A stretch of 6,739 nt of DNA from CAIRNS01 sp049508565 (GCA_049508565.1 JBELAT010000147.1:1-6739), one strand, 5' to 3'; positions 1 through 5,258 are shown, counted from the first letter of the stretch. Program-made: numbers and translations. Notes: generated from the sequence alone by a model not told the origin.

Positions 1-16
1 CGTCCTTGGAGAGTAA

Positions 17-310
17 TATGGTTTAGAGTTGGTTATAGATACCGGGGCACGAAATGCGATAATATCGAACTTTAATGCACTTGAGATTCGAAATGATGTC
101 GGTCAGCCATGGAAGAAATTTGTTTTAATTGAGCGTATAAAGAAACGATCATGCAAAGATGTCTTTGCAAACAGCTACTTCTGTCGCACGTGGGATCAGA
201 AAGAGATTAATCTTGTTGAGGAGCGAGAAGGCTCTCTGTTTGGTTATGAAATTAAGTGGCCAAAGGTAAATATTAAACCGTCTGCTCACCTATTTTGGAT
301 ATTCAGATGA
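17..310 (+). pseudogene. C-terminal remnant of an AAA-type ATPase with DUF4143 domain
   Basis: The reading frame from about 17 to the TGA at 308-310 carries two motifs I recognise from the C-terminal DUF4143 half of a large family of bacterial and archaeal AAA ATPases: DTGARNAIISNF followed by RNDVGQPWKKF and IER (family pattern: D-G-I-R-N-A-L ... R-N-D-V-G-Q-L-W-E-N-F ... E-R), then TWDQKEINLVEEREG and LFGYEIKW (family pattern: YWRTYDQ-EIDWIEER-GKLFGYEFKW). The N-terminal P-loop ATPase domain is not in the window. The frame has a TAA at 14-16 just where the family sequence should continue upstream, and the only start-like codon (TTG at 29) lies inside the conserved domain, so this is not an intact gene. 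After KWPK the protein ends early; a -1 shift near 295-300 would read on through YSDDILKII, which resembles the usual tail. A frameshifted, decayed gene is the best reading. These proteins are chromosomal or accessory ATPases of poorly known function. The family call is from motif memory. Confidence 0.72.
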
Positions 311-470
311 TATCCTCAAAATCATATCGTTTCCGGACAGATCAAACGGTACGGATCCCGAGCCGCCGGCTGATCAAAAACCCCGAGATGATCAGAATAA
401 ACAGAAGCCCGGCAGTATATTTGATATTTAAACGCCCAATCGTTGTGTGTTCGTGTTCGCTCCTTGAAAC
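311..470. other. Non-coding or degraded stretch between ATPase remnant and insertion elements
   Basis: No convincing gene is visible. On the plus strand a short frame overlaps the ATPase tail but has no family resemblance. On the minus strand a frame ending at 342 encodes a hydrophobic stretch (YTAGLLFILIISGFLISRR) that would make one membrane helix with a basic tail. It enters from the insertion-element boundary and has no start of its own here, so it could be the end of an interrupted membrane protein or chance. Confidence 0.4.
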
Positions 471-486
471 GCACCAGCCCTGAAGA
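471..486 (+). repeat. Left part of a split 23-bp inverted repeat
   Basis: The sequence GCACCAGCCCTGAAGA continues, after the IS-A insertion, with ATGAAAA at 2999-3005. The joined 23 bp match the reverse complement of 5152-5174 except at two positions. It is interpreted as the left end of IS-B or one copy of a dispersed palindromic repeat. Confidence 0.65.
482..486. repeat. Target-site duplication of IS-A, left copy (GAAGA)
   Basis: GAAGA directly abuts the left terminal inverted repeat and is repeated exactly at 2994-2998, directly outside the right terminal repeat. A perfect 5-bp duplication at exactly the ends of 25-bp terminal repeats is strong evidence of a transposition event whose scars have not decayed. 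Confidence 0.85.
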
Positions 487-511
487 CAGAGGTCGTAGCA
501 AACAGCCACAC
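487..511 (+). repeat. Left terminal inverted repeat of IS-A (25 bp)
   Basis: It begins CAGAGGTCGTAGCAAAC and ends CCACAC. All 25 bases are the exact reverse complement of 2969-2993. The match stops precisely at the GAAGA duplication outside and at base 512 inside, which defines the element boundary to the base. Confidence 0.92.
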
Positions 512-534
512 TTAGGGTGAGATCGACGGAGAGC

Positions 535-546
535 TTTTGCAAAAAT
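535..546. repeat. Left subterminal palindrome TTTTGCAAAAAT
   Basis: The palindromic core TTTTGCAAAA lies 23 bp inside the left terminal repeat and recurs near the right end at 2948-2961. It is 12 bp upstream of the proposed -35 box. It is a candidate second transposase or host-factor binding site; the function is inferred from its symmetric placement only. Confidence 0.5.
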
Positions 547-558
547 TTCATGTGGTTT

Positions 559-587
559 TTGACTTCGGCCAAAAATGGTAAAATTAT
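559..587 (+). promoter_or_regulatory. Probable promoter of the IS-A transposase
   Basis: TTGACT (559-564, 5 of 6 to consensus) is separated by 17 bp from AATTAT (582-587, 4 of 6). It lies between the subterminal palindrome and the ribosome binding site, the expected place for a transposase promoter. An exact TATAAT at 601-606 has no matching -35 box at the proper distance and lies only 3 bases before the start codon, so I do not use it. Confidence 0.45.
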
Positions 588-592
588 ACCTC

Positions 593-600
593 GGAAGGGG
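593..600 (+). promoter_or_regulatory. Ribosome binding site deciding the IS-A transposase start
   Basis: GGAAGGGG ends 9 bases before ATG 610. The reading frame is open further upstream to a GTG at 517, but that codon has only a weak AG-rich stretch ahead of it, is almost touching the terminal repeat and would place the promoter inside the gene. ATG 610 is therefore preferred. Confidence 0.65.
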
Positions 601-609
601 TATAATCCA

Positions 610-2931
610 ATGAATGAAGAATTGCTAAGTAATGGAGGGGCATTAGGACGGATCCAAGTGCTGAGAGGGCCCGAAGAAACGGAAACATTAATCAACGGGC
701 AATTGTTCATGAAATGGGCAAACGGTGACGAAACAGCAGAACGGATGGTAATCGTACAGATGTACGAAACGGGAAAGGGAACACAAGAGGAAATCGCAGG
801 AGCATTTGGAGTACATGTCAATACGGTATACAAATATATAAACTCGTATAAAGCTGATGGGACAGCTGGGTTGGCGAATCAGTTGAGGGGGCCAAAGGAA
901 GCATGGAAGATAACGGCGGGAATAAAATTCAAGGTATTAGAAATTGCGTTCAAAAATAGAGGGATGGGATTAGAAGGGATAGTGAAGCAGCTGAAACAAC
1001 AATGGAATGAGCAGGTGAGTATCAATAGTGTGCGCAGCGTGTTGCTGGAAAACGGGGTATTGGATGAAACGGTAAAAGGGACAGGCAAGGAATGGGAGCA
1101 GGGAGAATTATTTATTGACGGAGAATTGGCGCTGAAGTATGGGAAAAATGCAGAAGAAGTTGCAGATGAAGGCGAAGTGACGGTTAAGGAAAAAGAAGAA
1201 AAAGCGGAGGAGACACAAGAGCGAGAGAATAAGTTGCGACGGGAGTATTCCGGAGCACAGCGGATATATTTAGATCGACTGGAACGAGACACGGCCGGGA
1301 TGTATATAGAGCGTGGTGAGTATAGCGCGTACGCGGGAGGATTGTTATTTGCACCGCTGCTTAAGAGACATGAATTTAATGTAACGATAAAAAGAGTGCT
1401 GGAAGCAATAGAGACGCAAGAAGGATACAGCATAGACGAACTCATTACGACATTGTTTTATTACGACGTTTTTGGATATAGATCGATTGAGGACTTTAAG
1501 ACGGTATACCGGGAAGAGTTTGGTGTGTTGATAGGCAAGAGCAGTAGTCCGAGCATATATACACTACGTCGGTTTCTAGAAAAAGAGAGAGCGTTGGAAT
1601 GCGGAGAACGGCTGATGGAGGAGTTTGCAAAGGGATACCTAGAGAGCGGACTGGTAACATGGGGAGTGTTGTATATCGACGACCATTTTCTACCGTACCA
1701 CGGGAAGCAGACGATAACGATGGGATGGTTTACGGTGAGAGGACGGCCGCTGAAGGGCGGCAGTAATTTCATGGCGGTAGACGGAGACTATAATCCGTTT
1801 ATATTTATGGTGAGGCCGTCGTCGGAAGATTTGCTTGAGAAGATACCTGAGATAATTAAGAAGGCGAAAATGATAGGGCGGTCAGCGGGAATAAAGGACG
1901 AAACATTAAAAATAATATTTGATCGTGAGGGATACAGCGCGGAGTTATTTAGAGAATTATCAGACGAGAAGAGTGAGAGTTATGTGCAGTTTATCAGTTG
2001 GGCGAAGTATACGGATGTGTGGGTCAATGAATTTAAAGACGAGGAATTCAGGAGCACCATGAGATTGAAATATAAAATACAGGACAGTGATGAGATAGAG
2101 TATTTTGAGACGGAACGAAACATGAATAAATACGGTAAGATACGAACGATAGTAATACGGAGTGGACGGAAGAAGCAGCGAGCGGCGATATACACAAATG
2201 ACAAAAACAGTTTAGCGGAAGAAATCATAAGCTTGATATGCACGCGATGGGGCCAGGAGAATGTGTTTAAAGCGTTAAAGGAGAATCATTGTATCGATTA
2301 TTTTCCCGGTAAAGGATTGTATGATTGTGACGAGCTAGAGGAACAGCCGATGGTAGACAATGACGAGATAAGAGCATTGAAGCAGGAGAGGGCGGTGCTG
2401 GTAACCCGGTTAAACAAGTTCAAATTAAATATTGCCGATAAAGTGCTTAGTCTTAGAGAGAAAAAAGAGAAAATAGACTGGGACGAGCTAAAAAAAGAAG
2501 AACTGGAAATGATGAGTGCTATAACGGGGATTGAGTCGGCAATAACAATAATCAATGACAAGATAAGCAAATTGCCGAAAGAAATAAAATTTGATGAAGC
2601 GCACAACGGGACAAGGCTGTATGAACTGGATTATGAGAAAAAGCGGTTTTTGGATTGCATAAAGATATTTTCATATCATATGCAGAAACAGATGTGCATG
2701 ATGCTGCTCAATCATTATGATAAAAAGAAAGAGATATGGCCAGCGATGAGAATGATTGTGAACCGTGGTGGTAACATCAGGCTGGAAAAAGGGAAATTGG
2801 TGGTCCGGTTAAAACGGTTTAGCGATCAAGAAATTGATTATGCGGCCCGGCATTTGTGCGAAGATTTGAACAAAATGAATCCGGTTACAATGGATAGGTT
2901 TGAAATGCCAATTCGGTACGAAGTGGCATAG
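610..2931 (+). CDS. Large DDE transposase of IS-A (773 aa)
   Basis: Catalyses cutting and joining of the IS-A ends. From the N-terminus: a helix-turn-helix of the kind found in many transposases at about residues 45-90 (GTQEEIAGAFGVHVNTVYKY), a second helical DNA-binding stretch to about 190, a highly charged Glu/Lys linker at about 200-225, then an RNase H-like core. The catalytic triad can be placed as D357 or D358 (YIDDHFLPYHG), D438 (IIFDREGYS) and E550 in RWGQENVFKALKENH; the R-W-x-Q-E-N-x-F-K context is typical of IS4-like DDE enzymes. A lysine/glutamate-rich, probably coiled-coil segment follows at about 590-655, then a C-terminal domain. At 773 residues it is about twice the usual IS transposase. 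Codon use is unlike the neighbours, with heavy use of ATA for Ile and purine-rich sense codons, which suggests transfer. No frameshift or stop interrupts it. Transposase identity is secure; the IS family is not assigned. Confidence 0.88.
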   Translation: MNEELLSNGGALGRIQVLRGPEETETLINGQLFMKWANGDETAERMVIVQMYETGKGTQEEIAGAFGVHVNTVYKYINSYKADGTAGLANQLRGPKEAWKITAGIKFKVLEIAFKNRGMGLEGIVKQLKQQWNEQVSINSVRSVLLENGVLDETVKGTGKEWEQGELFIDGELALKYGKNAEEVADEGEVTVKEKEEKAEETQERENKLRREYSGAQRIYLDRLERDTAGMYIERGEYSAYAGGLLFAPLLKRHEFNVTIKRVLEAIETQEGYSIDELITTLFYYDVFGYRSIEDFKTVYREEFGVLIGKSSSPSIYTLRRFLEKERALECGERLMEEFAKGYLESGLVTWGVLYIDDHFLPYHGKQTITMGWFTVRGRPLKGGSNFMAVDGDYNPFIFMVRPSSEDLLEKIPEIIKKAKMIGRSAGIKDETLKIIFDREGYSAELFRELSDEKSESYVQFISWAKYTDVWVNEFKDEEFRSTMRLKYKIQDSDEIEYFETERNMNKYGKIRTIVIRSGRKKQRAAIYTNDKNSLAEEIISLICTRWGQENVFKALKENHCIDYFPGKGLYDCDELEEQPMVDNDEIRALKQERAVLVTRLNKFKLNIADKVLSLREKKEKIDWDELKKEELEMMSAITGIESAITIINDKISKLPKEIKFDEAHNGTRLYELDYEKKRFLDCIKIFSYHMQKQMCMMLLNHYDKKKEIWPAMRMIVNRGGNIRLEKGKLVVRLKRFSDQEIDYAARHLCEDLNKMNPVTMDRFEMPIRYEVA

Positions 2932-2947
2932 GATGAACCCACAAACT

Positions 2948-2961
2948 ATTTTTGCAAAAAT
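2948..2961. repeat. Right subterminal 14-bp perfect palindrome ATTTTTGCAAAAAT
   Basis: This 14-bp sequence equals its own reverse complement and shares TTTTGCAAAAAT with 535-546. It lies 7 bp inside the right terminal repeat, closer than the 23 bp at the left, so the ends are not symmetric. It may bind the transposase or a host protein. Confidence 0.5.
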
Positions 2962-2968
2962 CCGCCAG

Positions 2969-2993
2969 GTGTGGCTGTTTGCTACGACCTCTG
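2969..2993 (-). repeat. Right terminal inverted repeat of IS-A (25 bp)
   Basis: It is the exact reverse complement of 487-511 over 25 bases, read inward from 2993. The next base outside begins the GAAGA duplication. Confidence 0.92.
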
Positions 2994-2998
2994 GAAGA
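2994..2998. repeat. Target-site duplication of IS-A, right copy (GAAGA)
   Basis: GAAGA follows the right terminal repeat directly and matches 482-486 exactly. It is also the first five bases of the hairpin arm at 2994-3000. Confidence 0.85.
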
Positions 2999-3011
2999 AT
3001 GAAAATTCTTC
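2994..3011. repeat. Hairpin GAAGAAT-GAAA-ATTCTTC at the IS-A target site
   Basis: A 7-bp perfect inverted repeat is closed by a GAAA tetraloop. No T-run follows, so it is unlikely to be a terminator. In the reconstructed empty site it overlaps the inner part of the 23-bp inverted repeat, and IS-A used its 5' arm as target. Confidence 0.6.
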
Positions 3012-3109
3012 TCACCTTGGGATTTACTAGAACCTCGACATAACCCTTTTTTCCCCTTTCAACCCCGAAACCGAAAAAACAAACTATTTCATCGCGCGAC
3101 CGTTTTTTG
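3012..3109. other. Non-coding leader of IS-B
   Basis: About 100 bp without a recognisable gene, containing pyrimidine- and A-rich tracts. I looked for terminal repeats here that match the region downstream of the IS-B transposase and found none better than scattered 6-mers. Confidence 0.45.
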
Positions 3110-3138
3110 TTGACAACAATGCTCTTATATAGTATAAT
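3110..3138 (+). promoter_or_regulatory. Perfect-consensus sigma70 promoter of IS-B
   Basis: TTGACA at 3110-3115, a spacer of exactly 17 bp, and TATAAT at 3133-3138. Both boxes match the sigma70 consensus at all six positions. Transcription would start near 3145 and read the DUF6788-like gene and the transposase. Such a perfect promoter is rare on bacterial genes and unexpected for a transposase, whose expression is usually kept low. Confidence 0.85.
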
Positions 3139-3163
3139 AAGAGACATTCACAATAAAACTATA

Positions 3164-3169
3164 GGGAGG
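3164..3169 (+). promoter_or_regulatory. Ribosome binding site for the DUF6788-like gene
   Basis: GGGAGG lies 5 bases before ATG 3175. Another ATG at 3171 is in a different frame and only one base from the site, so 3175 is the start. Confidence 0.7.
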
Positions 3170-3174
3170 CATGA

Positions 3175-3618
3175 ATGAAAAAGACAAGCGCGTTGTACCG
3201 CCAGAAGCTCAAGAAGCTGTTTAAAGACGGGGAGGGCTTATTGAGGGTGTTTATGCTTGATAAACCTTTGCTTAAAGGAATGATCTATAAACAAAGGATT
3301 AAGTGCGGCAACGCGGGGTGTAAATGCAATAAACTGGGCGAGCTGCATGAAGTGTATAGGTTTACCCGGAGCTTCAACGGGGTAACCCAGAACAGAAGCA
3401 TCAATTTCGCCGAAGTTCTCAAATATGAGCCGGGCACAAAGAGTTATCTGAAATACCGCACTGCCCGTGCGGATTTGGCAAAGCTTCATAAGGAGCAAAT
3501 AAAAGTGATTGATCTGCTTGAAAAGAGCATGACGAGCGATGAGTTTGATAAGGATATTCAAAAGCGGGATAGAGAGGCTGGCCGGCGAACATATTGGAAG
3601 CCGAGAACGAAAGATTGA
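3175..3618 (+). CDS. DUF6788-like small Cys-motif protein, transposase-associated (147 aa)
   Basis: A small basic protein with a CGNAGCKC motif (C44, C49, C51) and H58, followed by a beta-rich stretch (VYRFTRSFNGVTQNRSIN) and a C-terminal helical region rich in Lys and Glu. This matches my memory of the DUF6788 family, whose core is C-G-K-x-x-C-x-C-x...-H-G-P-Y-Y followed by a 'G-K-x-x-x-x-x-I' strand. The clustered cysteines and histidine suggest a metal-binding, possibly nucleic-acid-binding fold; function is unproven. It lies immediately upstream of a DDE transposase under the same strong promoter, so an accessory role in transposition (end binding, target choice or regulation) is the natural guess. 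Its TGA stop is in the same reading frame as the transposase, with a single TGC codon between the stop and the GTG start of that gene. Confidence 0.68.
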   Translation: MKKTSALYRQKLKKLFKDGEGLLRVFMLDKPLLKGMIYKQRIKCGNAGCKCNKLGELHEVYRFTRSFNGVTQNRSINFAEVLKYEPGTKSYLKYRTARADLAKLHKEQIKVIDLLEKSMTSDEFDKDIQKRDREAGRRTYWKPRTKD

Positions 3619-3621
3619 TGC

Positions 3622-4977
3622 GTGAAAACCACTTTCTATAAGACAGTTAAACATTTTATTCCTGAAATAAACGGTTGGTTAGGCGGGGTAGATGATCCGC
3701 GGAACCAACGGCATAACACCTACCGGTATCCCGCCGGGTTTGTCCTCTGGGTGGGCATAGTGATGTATGTCTGCAAGCTGGGCTCCCGGAGGCAAATCAA
3801 TTTTGAACTACGCACCGATGCCGTCTTGAAGAATATTAACATGATGGCAAAAACAAGCATGGAGGTGATGCCCGATCATGGCACGGTGGGATATCTTCTT
3901 GAAAATCTCGCTGTTAAAGACTTGTCCGGGGTCAGATACAAAATAATCAACCATCTCATACGGAACAAATGTTTTAATGCTGGCAGGCTCTATGGCGATT
4001 ATCTGATAGTCATTGATGGCAGCCAGATGATGAGCTCATCTGTGCCGCATTGCATGAACTGCCTTACCCGGGAGAAGGACGGCGTCTTAAGCTATCATCA
4101 CGATGTTTTAGAGGCAAAGTTGATAACACCGGGCGGGTTGGCCATCAGCATAGAAACAGAGTTTATCGAGAATTCATATCCGGAAGATACCTTTGACATC
4201 AACAGCGGGCTGGAAGCATTCCATCGCGCACACCGGGAAACCCAGGGGAGTAAACAAGACTGTGAACTAAGAGCATTTTACCGATTAATCCAGCGCCTTA
4301 AAACGACATTTCCGCAGTTGTCTATCTGTCTACTGCTTGATGCCCTGTTTGCCAATCAGCATGTCCTTGCGCTCTGTGCAAAACACAACTGGCACTATAT
4401 CATCAATTTTAAAGAGGGTTCCCTGCCCGCGACATGGCAAGAATATCTCAAGATCAAGGAGATCAATCCGGGCAATCATGGCGCCTATAAAACCCGTGAG
4501 GGCGTGCAGCAAGAGTTCCAATGGGCAAACGGCATTGATTTCCAGGGGCACACGCTCAATGCGCTGGAGTGTACAGAAATAACAGACGCCGGCAAGAAAA
4601 CATTTGTCTGGATGACCAATTTCGAGGTAACCAATCACAATTACCCGAGTATCGGGAACAAGGGAGGGCGACTACGCTGGATCATAGAAAATCAAGCCTT
4701 TAATACACAGAAAAATGGCGGATACAACATGGAACACCCTTACAGCCAGGATCCGGTAGGAATGAAAAACTTTTATATGTTGCTTCAGATTGCCCACATC
4801 ATCAACCAATTAATTGAGAAAGGGAGTCTGATACCACAGGATATCTATAAAAGTTTCGGGAGCATCGCCAATATTGCGCGAAGACTTCTGGAGTCCTTAC
4901 GCACTACCGTATTCAATCCAGCAGAACTGAGATTAATCGATTCCGCCAAATTTCAGATACGCCTTCGTTCACCGTGA
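3622..4977 (+). CDS. DDE transposase of IS-B (451 aa)
   Basis: A full-length transposase of the IS4-like DDE superfamily. The catalytic residues are placed as D132 (VIDGSQMMSSS), D240 (CLLLDALFANQHVL) and E356 in RWIIENQAFNTQKNGGYN, with K364 eight residues after the Glu as in many IS4-type enzymes. The N-terminal 110 residues (DPRNQRHNTYRYP and a hydrophobic helix) resemble the leader domain of ISAs1/IS4-like enzymes. The GTG start at 3622 lies four bases after the stop of the preceding gene and has no good ribosome binding site of its own, so it is probably translated by coupling. An ATG overlapping the stop at 3618 is in the wrong frame. No internal stops or frameshifts are seen. The precise IS family is not assigned. 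Confidence 0.85.
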   Translation: MKTTFYKTVKHFIPEINGWLGGVDDPRNQRHNTYRYPAGFVLWVGIVMYVCKLGSRRQINFELRTDAVLKNINMMAKTSMEVMPDHGTVGYLLENLAVKDLSGVRYKIINHLIRNKCFNAGRLYGDYLIVIDGSQMMSSSVPHCMNCLTREKDGVLSYHHDVLEAKLITPGGLAISIETEFIENSYPEDTFDINSGLEAFHRAHRETQGSKQDCELRAFYRLIQRLKTTFPQLSICLLLDALFANQHVLALCAKHNWHYIINFKEGSLPATWQEYLKIKEINPGNHGAYKTREGVQQEFQWANGIDFQGHTLNALECTEITDAGKKTFVWMTNFEVTNHNYPSIGNKGGRLRWIIENQAFNTQKNGGYNMEHPYSQDPVGMKNFYMLLQIAHIINQLIEKGSLIPQDIYKSFGSIANIARRLLESLRTTVFNPAELRLIDSAKFQIRLRSP

Positions 4978-5151
4978 TTCTAAGAGGATGTTTCGTGTGT
5001 ACCCGCCATCTTCTGCAACAGCTACATGGGCTGTACCATTCGCACCATGCTCGCCACGGATATGATACCATATTCCTACAGGATTCTTCTGCCCTGAATT
5101 TATAAATCAACATTTTTTGATAAAATATTTCTGCCGGATGAGTAAATAGCC
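4978..5151. other. Non-coding 3' flank of the IS-B transposase
   Basis: No plus-strand gene or T-run terminator is visible. On the minus strand an open frame of 45 codons (5106 down to 4972, stop at 4971-4969) reads NPVGIWYHIRGEHGANGTAH and an acidic stretch. It has no start codon and overlaps the transposase end. It looks faintly like a LamG-type W-Y-H strand but may be chance. Confidence 0.4.
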
Positions 5152-5174
5152 TTTTCATTCTTTAGGGCTGGGGC
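5152..5174 (-). repeat. Right copy of the 23-bp inverted repeat flanking IS-B
   Basis: Read on the minus strand it begins GCCCCAGCCCTAAAGAATG and ends AAAA. It matches 471-486 plus 2999-3005 at 21 of 23 positions. It ends 19 bp before the -35 box of the abiE promoter. Confidence 0.65.
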
Positions 5175-5193
5175 TGATAGTGAGAGAATCTTC

Positions 5194-5222
5194 TTGACAG
5201 TGCCATATATATTGTATACACT
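5194..5222 (+). promoter_or_regulatory. Probable promoter of the abiE operon
   Basis: TTGACA (5194-5199, perfect) is followed after 17 bp by TACACT (5217-5222, 4 of 6). A TATACA at 5215-5220 with 15-bp spacing is an alternative -10. Either -10 lies inside the 28-bp palindrome, so a protein bound there would block RNA polymerase. Confidence 0.6.
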
Positions 5223-5240
5223 TGTTAACAAGTGTATACA
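5213..5240. promoter_or_regulatory. 28-bp perfect palindromic operator, probable AbiEi site
   Basis: The left arm is TGTATACACTTG, the centre TTAA, and the right arm is its exact reverse complement. It is also a string of three palindromes: TGTATACA, CTTGTTAACAAG, TGTATACA, so TGTATACA is both a direct and an inverted repeat. It covers the likely -10 box and ends 18 bp before the abiEi start codon. AbiEi-type antitoxins are known to bind inverted repeats at their own promoter and repress it, so this is the expected autoregulatory operator. Binding here is inferred. Confidence 0.8.
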
Positions 5241-5246
5241 TATTGC

Positions 5247-5255
5247 AGGGGGGGG
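5247..5255 (+). promoter_or_regulatory. Ribosome binding site of abiEi containing a run of eight G
   Basis: AGGGGGGGG ends 3 bases before ATG 5259, so the AGGGGG part of the site is 6-7 bases from the start. The frame is open upstream to GTG 5232, but that codon is inside the operator palindrome and lacks a ribosome binding site. Confidence 0.65.
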
Positions 5256-5258
5256 CAA

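Larger units (their letters stand above)
487..2993 (+). mobile_element. Complete 2507-bp insertion sequence (IS-A) with large DDE transposase
   Basis: The element is delimited by perfect 25-bp terminal inverted repeats and flanked by a 5-bp direct duplication GAAGA. It holds a single long gene for a DDE transposase (610-2931), leaving about 120 bp at the left and 60 bp at the right for ends and promoter. Both ends also carry a TTTTGCAAAA palindrome inside the terminal repeat. All parts needed for autonomous transposition appear present and no decay is seen, so it is probably a recent and possibly active insertion. I cannot assign it to a named IS family from memory: the transposase is much longer than the common 300-500 residue types. 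It sits in a hairpin that forms part of the left inverted repeat of IS-B. Confidence 0.88.
471..5174 (+). mobile_element. Putative second insertion element (IS-B), split near its left end by IS-A
   Basis: A cassette of a DUF6788-like gene plus DDE transposase (3175-4977) is bracketed by an inverted repeat. The left copy is interrupted: 471-486 joined to 2999-3005 after removing IS-A and one GAAGA copy gives 23 bp that match the reverse complement of 5152-5174 at 21 positions (mismatches opposite 473 and 482). Without IS-A the unit would be 2192 bp, a normal size for such an element, with about 190 bp of non-coding DNA at each side. No target-site duplication is visible outside the repeats. 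The 23-bp sequence could therefore be a dispersed chromosomal repeat rather than the true IS end, and the exact limits stay uncertain. Confidence 0.5.

Noticed and set aside
601..606. Exact TATAAT as -10 box
   Set aside because: No -35 box at 16-18 bp upstream and it sits 3 bases before the start codon.
517..609. Upstream extension of the IS-A transposase to GTG 517
   Set aside because: No convincing ribosome binding site, starts 5 bp from the terminal repeat and runs over the likely promoter; ATG 610 has GGAAGGGG at a good distance.
879..2606. Long minus-strand open frames inside the IS-A transposase
   Set aside because: Low-complexity Ser/Phe-rich translations typical of the antisense of a purine-rich gene; no starts with ribosome binding sites and no family motifs.
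2994..3011. Hairpin as rho-independent terminator of IS-A
   Set aside because: Weak AT-rich stem without a following T-run, and part of it is the target duplication outside the element.
2941..3089. Direct repeat ACAAACTATTT at 2941-2951 and 3079-3089
   Set aside because: Eleven AT-rich bases, one inside and one outside IS-A, with no relation to element ends; likely chance.
4330..4638. Open frames on both strands within the IS-B transposase
   Set aside because: They lie wholly inside a well-supported transposase gene and show no family features.
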